Positions 6,898-14,313 of a stretch of 28,245 bases of DNA are shown here, in pieces (the stretch's first letter is position 1; every line of letters begins with the position of its first letter). The notes under the pieces are model-generated. The model had not been told where the DNA came from, did no database searches, and was given only the letters and a program-made list of their open reading frames with translations. Source of the DNA: Pirellulales bacterium (lineage in GTDB: Bacteria; Planctomycetota; Planctomycetia; Pirellulales; JAICIG01); the NCBI GenBank assembly GCA_025924495.1, contig JAICIG010000034.1:1-28245 (forward strand), read 5' to 3'. Made by a program: the position numbers and the translations under genes.

Positions 6898-8286
6898 TCA
6901 GATCAGTTCCGCAATCTTTTCCGGGTCATCGAGAAGATACCGGGGGCGACCCGCGTGGTCCGTAAATGTCAGCGAGGGATCGATGCCAAGGACGTGGTAA
7001 ACCGTCGCCAAAATGTTTTGCGGATTGTAGGGGCGAGTCTGCGGGCGTTCGCCGCGCGAGTCGGTGGCGCCAACGACCTGACCCATGTGCAGTCCGCCGC
7101 CGGCGAACATGGCAAAGCCGGCCGATGGCCAGTGGTCGCGGCCGCCGGTCTTGTTCACCCGCGGCGTGCGACCCATCTCGCCGCAGACGACGACGGCCAC
7201 GTCCTTCTCTAAGCCGCGTTCGTGCAGATCGGTAATCAGCGCGTGCAGCGACCGATCCAAGAGCGGCACGTTGTCGCGCTGGTAGGTGAAATGGTCGCTA
7301 TGCGTGTCCCAGACGCCGACAGCCAGAGTCACCACGGGAACGCCCGCTTCAACCAGCCGTCGAGCCAGCAGAAACTTGCTTCCTTCCCAGCAGCGGCGGC
7401 GATCGGGATCGCATTTGTACTCGATATCGCCGCCATATTTGGCGTGTACCTCGGCAGGCTCGCGGCTGAGATCGAACGCTTCGCGCACTCGGCTGGATGT
7501 GATCATGTCGAGCGCCTGCAACGTGAAGGAATCTGTGGCCGCCAGCTCGCCATGCGAATCGATCTCACGGCGAAGCTTGTCTAAGGCGCTCAGTAGCGTT
7601 GTCCGAGAAGTCAGGCGATCGCGCGTTATGCCGCGCGTCATTTCCAAGTTCTTGACTTCTCCTGCTCCCGGACCGGTGTACGTTATCTGACCGTTCACTA
7701 ATGGGGCCGCTTCGTACGGAACGAAAGGGCGGTAGGCTTTGCCGAGATATGACGCCTCTTCGTGTCCCGCCAATACTGGATGCGGAGGAAACTGCGCCAT
7801 GCTGACGTAGGGCGGCAGAGGATTCTGCCGGCCTCGCTCGCGTTGCAGCCGGCTGACGATGCAGCCAAACGACGGTCGCGCGGCAGCTTTCGGAAAGCCG
7901 CTGAAGACCAGGTGTAGGTGATGCCCGTCGTCGAGGGGCCACTGTATGCTGCGAACGATCGCCAGCTTGTCGGCGATCTGAGCCTGCAGCGGCATCAGCT
8001 CCGAGATTTCGACGCCGGAAACGTTGGTAGCAATCGGCTTGAATTCGCCACGCAGCTCGACCGGCGCGGCGGGCTTTAAATCGTACATGTCAATGTGGCT
8101 TGGCCCGCCGTTCAGGCAGACGAGAATCACAGACTTGCCCGACGTATTGTCTGCCGTCGCCCCTTGCGCACGCAGGCAAAGCAGATCGGGAAGCGTCAGC
8201 GCTCCGCCCAGCATGCCGGCATTAAGAAAATCGCGACGGCTCATGCCGCCGCAAAATCGCCGCTTTGCTCCCCAGATCGTCAGCAT
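6898..8286 (-). CDS. DUF1501 protein with Tat signal
   Basis: A protein of 462 residues starting at ATG 8286 with AGGA about 10 bases upstream; a start at Met15 (8244) is also possible. SRRDFLNAG at 16-24 is a twin-arginine export motif followed by a short hydrophobic run, so a folded protein is exported, perhaps with a cofactor. ILVCLNGGPSHIDMYDLKP at about 54-72 and ARRLVEAGVPVVTLAVGVWDTHSDH further on are hallmarks of DUF1501, distantly related to alkaline phosphatase/sulfatase-fold proteins. Near the C-terminus, GEMGRTPRVNKTGGRDHWP completes the pattern. In planctomycetes the gene normally follows a DUF1549/DUF1553 cytochrome-like partner; that partner is absent here and a sulfatase follows instead. 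Biochemical function is unknown. Confidence 0.93.
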   Translation of the reverse strand: MLTIWGAKRRFCGGMSRRDFLNAGMLGGALTLPDLLCLRAQGATADNTSGKSVILVCLNGGPSHIDMYDLKPAAPVELRGEFKPIATNVSGVEISELMPLQAQIADKLAIVRSIQWPLDDGHHLHLVFSGFPKAAARPSFGCIVSRLQRERGRQNPLPPYVSMAQFPPHPVLAGHEEASYLGKAYRPFVPYEAAPLVNGQITYTGPGAGEVKNLEMTRGITRDRLTSRTTLLSALDKLRREIDSHGELAATDSFTLQALDMITSSRVREAFDLSREPAEVHAKYGGDIEYKCDPDRRRCWEGSKFLLARRLVEAGVPVVTLAVGVWDTHSDHFTYQRDNVPLLDRSLHALITDLHERGLEKDVAVVVCGEMGRTPRVNKTGGRDHWPSAGFAMFAGGGLHMGQVVGATDSRGERPQTRPYNPQNILATVYHVLGIDPSLTFTDHAGRPRYLLDDPEKIAELI

Positions 8287-8594
8287 CGTCGGAGATCCTG
8301 ATGGGCCAATACAGTCCGCGGGTTGCGCGAAATTGCCATGGCGATTCTATGCCAAGCGTTCTGGGGCAACAACATTGCTGTACCCAACAAGTCATGTAGC
8401 GAGGGTCGAAAGTTATCTGCCGCGGAAAATATGTGACAGACGGTCCAACCAGCGATATGATCCGGCGGCGACAAGAGAGGTCTCCCCGAGCTATGCCGCA
8501 CTGATAAACCCGAACAAAAAATATCGCTTGGCGGTAACGCGCGCCGAGGGCCGATTGCCCCGCCAGGCGGCACACTTCTGATAAGGAGGCAAGA
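8287..8594. other. Divergent intergenic region
   Basis: This 308-base region separates the DUF1501 gene (minus) from the small exported protein gene (plus) and should hold both promoters. The only clear signal is the strong AAGGAGG ribosome site just before 8595. I see no convincing -35/-10 pair, repeat or hidden gene. Confidence 0.5.
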
Positions 8595-8948
8595 ATGATT
8601 GCGATACGATTTGTTTTGCTCGTCGCGGTTAGCTTATTCGGGCAACTCGAGGCAGCTTTGCCTGCGTGGGCGGCCGAAGCCTTTGCAGCGACCGGCGCGA
8701 TCAATCTCGATGGCAAGCCGCTGGCAAGCGGAAAAGTCACACTGCACCGAGAAGATGGCCAATTCGTAGGTTCTAAGGTTAAGGACGGCAAATATGCCAT
8801 TGATTGCCTGCCGGCAGGCAGATTCACCGTGACGTTCGAAGGCCACGGAGTTCCCGCCAAGTTCGGCAATGAAAACGTCTCGGGACTCGTCGTAATGGTA
8901 ACGACGGGCAATAAGAATGTGTTTGACTTCAACCTCAGCAGCCGCTGA
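8595..8948 (+). CDS. Small exported protein with carboxypeptidase-regulatory-like beta-sandwich
   Basis: A protein of 117 residues preceded by AAGGAGG six bases before the ATG, a near-ideal ribosome site. Residues 1-27 form a signal peptide (hydrophobic 6-19, cleavage near AWA-AEA). The mature part, GAINLDGKPLASGKVTLHRE to FTVTFEGHGVPAKF, has the repeated G-x-V/I...G...A-x-V pattern of carboxypeptidase regulatory-like or transthyretin-like domains. A single domain fills the protein. Many planctomycete genomes carry families of such short secreted proteins; their role is unknown. The lone Cys at about residue 74 (IDCLPAG) is in a turn position. Fold class is inferred from pattern only. Confidence 0.8.
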   Translation: MIAIRFVLLVAVSLFGQLEAALPAWAAEAFAATGAINLDGKPLASGKVTLHREDGQFVGSKVKDGKYAIDCLPAGRFTVTFEGHGVPAKFGNENVSGLVVMVTTGNKNVFDFNLSSR

Positions 8949-9051
8949 AGAATCCGACAGCGTGCCGCCGCTACCTTCGCGGCCGCAGTGGTCGGATTGT
9001 GCCGATTTCACCTTGACAATAGCTGCGGCGGTTATCAGAATCCGGCCCCTC

Positions 9052-9405
9052 ATGGCGACATTCGAGGTCGGGAGCGGCATCGTGCAAGATGGCATCACGC
9101 TTTTCGCGAGACGGCGATACGGCCGAGCGGCTAGCGTGTTCTTGCTTGTGGGAACTTTCATGTGCTTCCCCGCCGGCTGCCTGAGTCTCGGCGGCAGAAC
9201 CACTTACGTGCAAGCATCCCCGGAAACCGACGCCCGCATCCGCGGCCTTGAGACTCGTGTGGGAGCGCTTGAACAGGCCTTCGCCACCCGATCCGTTCCG
9301 TCGGCGCCGCACGGCGCTGGCGAGGCGATCATCAGCCGGTCCAATCCTGGGCCGACACCGTACTGGCCCGCCGATCAAACAGGCGGCAGGTCTGACATTC
9401 GGTAG
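9052..9405 (+). CDS. Hypothetical protein, possible lipoprotein
   Basis: A protein of 117 residues if started at ATG 9052. The frame is open further upstream, but that part overlaps the preceding gene. Residues 27-42 are hydrophobic and end in FPAGC (Cys43), an imperfect lipobox. After that, a short coiled-coil-like stretch, RIRGLETRVGALEQAF at about 62-77, precedes a Pro/Ser-rich tail. A basic N-terminus of about 25 residues before the hydrophobic run is long for a signal peptide, so a start nearer 9100 is possible. No ribosome site is evident. I do not recognise a family. The gene may be real because the region fits no other coding frame, but the evidence is modest. Confidence 0.4.
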   Translation: MATFEVGSGIVQDGITLFARRRYGRAASVFLLVGTFMCFPAGCLSLGGRTTYVQASPETDARIRGLETRVGALEQAFATRSVPSAPHGAGEAIISRSNPGPTPYWPADQTGGRSDIR

Positions 9406-9534
9406 TCGCCAGCTTCGTACGCTGCCGCGCTTCTTCGAAAGCCTGAGCGAGATTGAGCTGTAGGTTCGGGGCGTCGCGCGACGGATAGCTTCCTTGAGAT
9501 CGAGAAGCGGTCGCTGCGGATCCGCTCAAGGCGC

Positions 9535-10368
9535 TCAATGATAGAGAAACACCGGCGTCGAAGCTTCCTTGAGGATCGTGCGGGTCATCGAGCCGAAGAT
9601 GAATTCTTTCAACGTCGGTTCGCCGTAAGCGCCCATCACGAGCATGCTGGCGTTGAGCGCATCGAGCTGCTTGAGCACCACTTGGGCCGGCGCTTCCGAG
9701 CTGGCGATGGCATGCGGCTGGGCGCGGAGGTTGTGATGGCTGAGGAAATCAATGGCCCGCTCGGCGCAGCGCGCCGCCTGCAAGTGGTCGGTATGCACCG
9801 ACACGATGTGCAACGGCTGGAATGCGCCAAGACCCAAGCCGCAATATGCTTGCAAGGTGCGCGCCGCCTGTAAGCTTCCGTCGTAGGCAACCACGACCGA
9901 TTTTCCGCGCCGGTAGACGTCGGGAACTGCGATGACCGGGCGAGGGCTGTTTTTGACCACCTCGCGCAGGGTGTCGTCAGGACTAAGTTGGGTTTCAAAC
10001 CGAAAATAGGTCTGCCTTCCCAGCATGATCAAATCGTAGCGCTGGGCTTCGAGCATGATCTGGTCGGCCGGGGCGCCGACGTCTTCCAGCAACTTGCTGG
10101 CGACGCCCGCGTCGGCGCAACGCAAGGCGAACGCCTCCAGCAGCGCTTCAACTTTGTGCCGCGCTTCGGCCAGCATCGCCTCGCTGCGGTCTTTTTTGAA
10201 AGCCGTGCCGCCCAGCGAGACAGGCTCGGGCTGCATGATCGACGGTTCGTCGATGATTCCTAGGCCCACGACCATCAGATTGAATTGTTTGGCCCATTCG
10301 ATGCCCAGTTCGACGGCGGCATTGCCGTACGCGGAGCCGTCGAGGCCTACCAAGATACTGCGCGGCAT
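9535..10368 (-). CDS. Tandem-domain universal stress protein
   Basis: A protein of 277 residues with GGGAGA about nine bases before the ATG. It contains two Usp domains: residues 1-150 begin SILVGLDGSAYGNAAVELGIEWA, and residues 155-277 begin KSVVVAYDGSLQAARTL. Only the second has the full ATP-binding motif G-x2-G-x9-G-S/T, seen as GAYG...FGSMTRTIL near residues 247-266. The first has LGRQTYFRF in that place and probably does not bind ATP. Tandem Usp proteins are cytoplasmic and act in stress survival, often as nucleotide-dependent regulators of partner proteins. The gene lies on the same strand as the stator genes, 114 bp downstream of motB, and may be partly co-transcribed with them. No regulatory site is apparent. 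Confidence 0.92.
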   Translation of the reverse strand: MPRSILVGLDGSAYGNAAVELGIEWAKQFNLMVVGLGIIDEPSIMQPEPVSLGGTAFKKDRSEAMLAEARHKVEALLEAFALRCADAGVASKLLEDVGAPADQIMLEAQRYDLIMLGRQTYFRFETQLSPDDTLREVVKNSPRPVIAVPDVYRRGKSVVVAYDGSLQAARTLQAYCGLGLGAFQPLHIVSVHTDHLQAARCAERAIDFLSHHNLRAQPHAIASSEAPAQVVLKQLDALNASMLVMGAYGEPTLKEFIFGSMTRTILKEASTPVFLYH

Positions 10369-10482
10369 ATCAGGTCTCCCAGCAGAGAATTGAACGAGCT
10401 CTGTTCGGGTCTGCTTCTATTGTTGCCAGTCGGCAAGTCTCAATGCAACAAGCTCTGCTGTGGGGAGGCGCGCCGGCCTGGC

Positions 10483-11241
10483 CTATTCCGGACTGTCTTC
10501 CCCCTCGCTTGCTCCCGGCTGTGGACGGCCCAAGTGCTCCACGAATCGGTCCAGCAGGAAAACTTCGACTCGCGAGTTTTCGTGCAACAATACCTGGTCG
10601 GCGCCGCGATAGACCGGCTCGCTCGAGCCGACGACATCCAACTCGAGACGTTCGCGCTCAATGCCCAGCGTCACCAGATATTCGGCCGAGTTTAAGCACC
10701 GCGCAAACGCCAATTCCCAATCGCTGTGGTAGCGCGAGCCGGGCGGCAACGGTTTGCGCGACGTATGTCCGCGGACGGAAATCTTATTGGGTTTGCCGGC
10801 TACCAGCACCGCGGCTTCGCCTAGCTGAACCTTGGCCTCGTCGGAAAGCTTGGCCGAGTCTTCGGCGAACAAAACGGTGCGACCGACCACTGTGAACGTG
10901 CCTGGCCGCATGGTGCGCGACAGCGGATCTTCGCCCAGCGAGACTTTCGATCGGTCGAAGCCGCTCTTCGACCGCGAGCGTTTCTTCTCCTTGCCCTCCG
11001 GGGCCGACGGAGAATCCTGGGGGCTGGAGGCGATGATCCCGACGGGCACCATGCTAGTGGGCGCGGGATGCTTGCCAAACGTACGGTGCATCGCGCCCAT
11101 CAACTCCTGGATCTTTTCGTTCGATCGGACTTCGCTCATCGAAAACAGCAAGATGAAAAACGTCAGCAACAGCGACATCATGTCGCCAAACGTCACGACC
11201 CATTCTGGAATGCCCGCTGGCGGATCTTCTTCAATCGCCAT
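10483..11241 (-). CDS. motB: MotB/PomB-type flagellar stator protein
   Basis: A protein of 252 residues. The ATG at 11241 is chosen over the longer frame to 11316 because it lies 4 bases after the motA stop and begins right before the conserved segment. The single membrane helix follows PEWVVTFGDMMSLLLTFFILLFSMSE, in which Asp20 is the ion-carrying residue essential for torque. Residues 70-115 are a charged linker (KEKKRSRSKS). Residues about 128-240 form an OmpA-like peptidoglycan-binding domain, with VRGHTSRKPLPP and DWELAFARCLNSAEYLV matching the glycan-contact helices. The TFGDMMSLLLTFF form is close to sodium-driven PomB, but the ion cannot be decided from this. No other flagellar gene is nearby. 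Confidence 0.92.
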   Translation of the reverse strand: MAIEEDPPAGIPEWVVTFGDMMSLLLTFFILLFSMSEVRSNEKIQELMGAMHRTFGKHPAPTSMVPVGIIASSPQDSPSAPEGKEKKRSRSKSGFDRSKVSLGEDPLSRTMRPGTFTVVGRTVLFAEDSAKLSDEAKVQLGEAAVLVAGKPNKISVRGHTSRKPLPPGSRYHSDWELAFARCLNSAEYLVTLGIERERLELDVVGSSEPVYRGADQVLLHENSRVEVFLLDRFVEHLGRPQPGASEGEDSPE

Positions 11242-11245
11242 AGGC

Positions 11246-12022
11246 TCAAGCCGCCTTCTCGTTGTTGCCGGCGCGCTGCTTGGGCGGAATGAACGTGCTG
11301 AGCTTCTGCTCGACAATGCGCGGGCTGTCGCCGGCCTGAATTGCCAACACGCCGCGGACGATGATTTCCATCGCCTGCAGCTCCTGCTTGTTGACGTAGT
11401 TCAACTTTTCGGCAAATGGCAGGCAAATCACGTTGGACAGCACTGCTCCATAGAGCGTCGTGATCATCGCCACGGCCATGCCCGGGCCCAAAGCATCAGG
11501 GTCGCTGAGATTGCCGAGCATCAAAATCAGACCTAGCAGCGTCCCGATCATGCCGAACGCCGGCGCCATTTTGCCCCACTGGTCATAAAAGGCTTTGCCG
11601 TCCTTGTGACGGTTGTTCACCGACTCCATTTCGGTGCGCAGAATGTATTCCAGCACGTCGGGGCGCGTGCCGTCCGCCGTCATTTGAACGCCCATCACCA
11701 GAAACGGGTCTTTTAGTTCCTGCGTCTTGGCTTCCAGCGCCAGCAGCCCTTCCTGACGGCTGACTTCGGCAAGTTTGACGAGCTGTTCCACCAACTCCGG
11801 CACAGAAGCCGGTTTATTCAGGAACACCGCTTTGGCGACGACCACCGATTGCACGAAGTTGCGCATCGGGAAGCAGATCATCACCGTGGCGAGCGAGCCG
11901 CCGAAGGTCACGATGATTGAAGCGGGGTCGACGAAGGCTTGGAAGGAGCCGCCTCCCATCACCACAGACACCACCATGAAGACTACGGCCAGCAGCAGGC
12001 CTACGGCGCTTGCGATGTCCAT
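11246..12022 (-). CDS. motA: MotA/PomA-type flagellar stator protein
   Basis: A protein of 258 residues, the usual length for PomA/LafT-type MotA. Four membrane segments are visible at about 3-24 (IASAVGLLLAVVFMVVSVVM), 33-52, 150-172 and 182-203. The family signature is FGMIGTLLGLILMLGNLSDPDALGPGMAVAMITTLYGAVLSN at about 155-196. The cytoplasmic loop from 55 to 145 carries the charged residues that contact FliG. Five MotA surround two MotB to make a torque-generating stator unit in the inner membrane. The ribosome site before ATG 12022 is weak. It is the first gene of a motA-motB pair, with a likely terminator of the preceding gene about 130 bp upstream. Confidence 0.94.
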   Translation of the reverse strand: MDIASAVGLLLAVVFMVVSVVMGGGSFQAFVDPASIIVTFGGSLATVMICFPMRNFVQSVVVAKAVFLNKPASVPELVEQLVKLAEVSRQEGLLALEAKTQELKDPFLVMGVQMTADGTRPDVLEYILRTEMESVNNRHKDGKAFYDQWGKMAPAFGMIGTLLGLILMLGNLSDPDALGPGMAVAMITTLYGAVLSNVICLPFAEKLNYVNKQELQAMEIIVRGVLAIQAGDSPRIVEQKLSTFIPPKQRAGNNEKAA

Positions 12023-12154
12023 GTTGCGATAGGCTTATCCGGCCAGCTAGGCGAAGTTGCTCCGACATGGTTGGATCGACTCACCACCCGAACCGCTTCA
12101 CCTAAATTATCAAGACCGTAATTCTTGCGCTATCGCGCCTATCCGACATGACCG

Positions 12155-12179
12155 AAATAAACGCGGGGCCTCGCCCCAC
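12155..12179 (-). terminator. Rho-independent terminator after the exported-protein gene
   Basis: On the minus strand a 7-bp stem (GTGGGGC, GAG loop, GCCCCGC with one G-U pair) is followed by GTTTATTT. It lies about 65 bases after the stop of the gene at 12245-12814 and before motA, so it separates the two transcripts. Confidence 0.55.
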
Positions 12180-12244
12180 TGCCGGCGATCGATGAGCCGG
12201 CACAGGGGCGGACCGGGATTATTCACCGCTCCAAGTGCCAGCGA

Positions 12245-12814
12245 TTATTGATCGCCGTTGTTTGTGTTCCAGACTCGCTGTCCGGAGTAAACGTTGTCTC
12301 GGTGGGTATTCCAAAACTTATTCACATAATCGCCGGTGTCGTAGCGGTCGGTCCACATCAGGACTCCGCGATTTCCATAGATTCCGCCTTGTTCGTCGCG
12401 AAAATCGCCGGGGTCGTAAGCGCGCCCGCGAGGCGCAACATAGTCGCCCCGCCGGGCGGGGTAGTCGGCATTCGCAGGATATGTCGTGTACTCGTCCTCC
12501 TCATAACGCCCGCGAATATCGGTGCGATCTCGTGCGGCAGACATGGCAGGGGGCATCGAGGCGTGCGGACGGTTTTGGGCGGCGTAAGGATTGAACGGCG
12601 TGTATTCGCTGACGTAGGTCGGTCGGCCTGCAGTTCGGGGGGCACGATTTCGGACTTGCGCCATTGCGGCCGCATAACCATCCGCATAGCCGCGGTCGTA
12701 CGCGTGCGTGTCATTCGCGGGAAGGCGGCGGCTGGCTGATTGCTGCGCAAACGCATTTGTCGCTAGCAATGCGCATCCGGCGCAGACAACGTGAACCCAT
12801 TTACTTCGATTCAT
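12245..12814 (-). CDS. Exported protein of unknown function, Arg/Tyr/Asn-rich
   Basis: A protein of 189 residues with AAGGGAG eight bases before the ATG. Residues 1-23 form a signal peptide (hydrophobic 8-20, cleavage AFA-QQ). The mature chain is low in hydrophobic residues and rich in Arg, Tyr, Asp and Asn, with runs such as DRGYADGYAAAMAQ at 40-53 and RYDTGDYVNKFWNTHRDNVY at about 156-175. Apart from the repeated Gly-Tyr/Asp-Tyr spacing I see no domain. It is probably largely disordered outside the inner membrane. No family is recognised. It carries its own terminator and points toward motA without being coupled to it. Confidence 0.75.
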   Translation of the reverse strand: MNRSKWVHVVCAGCALLATNAFAQQSASRRLPANDTHAYDRGYADGYAAAMAQVRNRAPRTAGRPTYVSEYTPFNPYAAQNRPHASMPPAMSAARDRTDIRGRYEEDEYTTYPANADYPARRGDYVAPRGRAYDPGDFRDEQGGIYGNRGVLMWTDRYDTGDYVNKFWNTHRDNVYSGQRVWNTNNGDQ

Positions 12815-12990
12815 CGCGGAACTCCCTTCATCTCTGGCTACTCGTAGGAGCGTAGAAAAGCTCCTCGCACGGTTACTCCGTGAATTCGAGCGTGCAAGGC
12901 CTGCGCCGTTCTCAAAGTTTCAGAGTGACTCGAGTTGTGCCGCGGCAGAGAGCATGGCTATAATCCCCCGCCAAAATCGAGGATTTTCCA

Positions 12991-13302
12991 ATGCGGGATT
13001 TCATGAAAGGCGGCCTGTTTTGCCTATTTATTGGCGGCATTGCCACCTGCGCCATGGCCGCGATCAGCGGCGTTGTCGTGATCCTCGCAGAAGCGCCTCT
13101 GTTCGGCACGCGTCAGTTTGAAATGCTGTTTGGGGTGGCAATGGTATTTTGGACGGGCCTGGGGGCTTCGGTACTTTGCGCAATTTCTTTTGCCGCACTC
13201 GAATACCTCGAATTGAAGTTTCCAGCGGCTCGACGGCAGCTCGACGGAAAACAATTTGACGCAAAACAGGCTCCCGACGCCCTAACTCGCAAGGCGGCAT
13301 GA
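12991..13302 (+). CDS. Small two-helix membrane protein, unknown function
   Basis: A protein of 103 residues with GAGGA nine bases before the ATG. Two membrane segments are clear: about 8-32 (GLFCLFIGGIATCAMAAISGVVVIL) and about 44-68 (MLFGVAMVFWTGLGASVLCAISFAA). A charged C-terminal tail follows (LKFPAARRQLDGKQFDAKQ). The two helices and short loop suggest an inner-membrane hairpin with both ends in the cytoplasm. No family is recognised. The TPR gene on the same strand starts 130 bp downstream behind its own leader, so an operon is uncertain. Confidence 0.65.
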   Translation: MRDFMKGGLFCLFIGGIATCAMAAISGVVVILAEAPLFGTRQFEMLFGVAMVFWTGLGASVLCAISFAALEYLELKFPAARRQLDGKQFDAKQAPDALTRKAA

Positions 13303-13360
13303 AGCTGGCGGGCCCAAAAGGCCGAAATAAAGTCTTGTTCTGTTCGCCGGGCGGCTCGTG

Positions 13361-13393
13361 CATAATATGCCGCGGCGGTCCAGGGCGGACCGC
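13361..13393 (+). promoter_or_regulatory. Possible -10 element and leader hairpin of the TPR gene
   Basis: CATAAT at 13361-13366, preceded by TG, could be an extended -10 element. About ten bases further on, GCGGTCC (13375-13381), a 5-nt loop and GGACCGC (13387-13393) form a perfect 7-bp hairpin in the presumed leader, 40 bases before the start codon. No good -35 box is seen. Confidence 0.35.
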
Positions 13394-13432
13394 AACTTAA
13401 AGGGGCCCGATTCCCAGGGAGGGGAAAACGTC

Positions 13433-14239
13433 ATGTCTTGGCGACGCCTGATCTTCGTCGGTTGGTGTCTCGCAATCGTCCTCGGCGCCAATCGTCCTGC
13501 GCTTTCGCAGGAGGAATGGTTGGGAGTCAAGGTGGTCGAGAGGCGACCCGGAGTGATGCTGAAGGCAGGCAAGCGCATGGTGGGCAGGATGTCCGACCTG
13601 GGACCGACGCCACTGGTAATTGAAGCCCAAGGCGATTGGCTGCGCGTGGGCACGGAGTTTCGTTCCGGCTGGGTTCAGCAGCGCGACGTGGTGGCACTGG
13701 AAGAAGCTGCCATCTTTTTTAGCAGCGTGATCAAGTCGGATCCCAAGCGGGGTTGGGCGTATAACCTGCGGGGAATCGCTCTGCAAGATCAGGGCCAGTT
13801 CGAAGAAGCCCTACGCGATTACTCGATGGCCGTACGGTTAAACCCTCGTGATGCCGCGGCGCATAACAATCGAGCGTGGTTATTGGCGACATGTCCCAAT
13901 GATCAGCAGCGAGACAGCGTGCAGGCGCTGAACTCGGCCTTGCAAGCATGCAAGCTTTCTAATTGGAAGCAACCCATTTATCTTGATACGCTGGCCGCGG
14001 CCTATGCCTCGACCGGCGATTTCAAGTCGGCCGCCAAGTGGCAGGCGCAAGCGATCAAGCAACTGCCCCACGATGAAGATTTCCAGCGAGAAGCGCGCGA
14101 GCGGCTGGAAATGTACGCCGCCGGGTCGGGCTTCGAAGCCATGAACACGGACGAAATCATTGGCTCCGGCGAAGGCGTCGTCGAACCGGCTCCGCGGCGA
14201 CAAACGGCGACGGGGCCATCGAGCCGTCGTCGTCGATAA
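13433..14239 (+). CDS. Exported SH3-like/TPR protein
   Basis: A protein of 268 residues. The ATG at 13433 is chosen because AGGGAGGGG stands eight bases upstream and a signal peptide (1-25, ALSQ-EE) starts there; the frame opens 75 bases earlier without such signals. Residues 28-90 (VMLKAGKRMVGRMSD to RSGWVQQRDVVAL) look like a bacterial SH3 domain, often a cell-wall binder. Residues 91-215 contain TPRs: AYNLRGIALQDQGQFEEALRDYSMAVRLNPRDAAAHNNRAWLLA is a clear pair, then YLDTLAAAYASTGDFKSAAKWQ. The tail is Arg- and Ser-rich. The protein should act in the periplasm as a binding scaffold. Its partner is unknown. Confidence 0.82.
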   Translation: MSWRRLIFVGWCLAIVLGANRPALSQEEWLGVKVVERRPGVMLKAGKRMVGRMSDLGPTPLVIEAQGDWLRVGTEFRSGWVQQRDVVALEEAAIFFSSVIKSDPKRGWAYNLRGIALQDQGQFEEALRDYSMAVRLNPRDAAAHNNRAWLLATCPNDQQRDSVQALNSALQACKLSNWKQPIYLDTLAAAYASTGDFKSAAKWQAQAIKQLPHDEDFQREARERLEMYAAGSGFEAMNTDEIIGSGEGVVEPAPRRQTATGPSSRRRR

Positions 14240-14313
14240 GAACTAGCGCCACCCACTGGCTGCGTACAACCCTGTGCCGCGCTCCGTAGCGGCCATTGCA
14301 TTCGGTCGGCGTG

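Noticed and set aside
8917..9051. Longer start for the possible lipoprotein gene
   Set aside because: It would overlap the end of the preceding gene and place about 75 residues before the hydrophobic segment.
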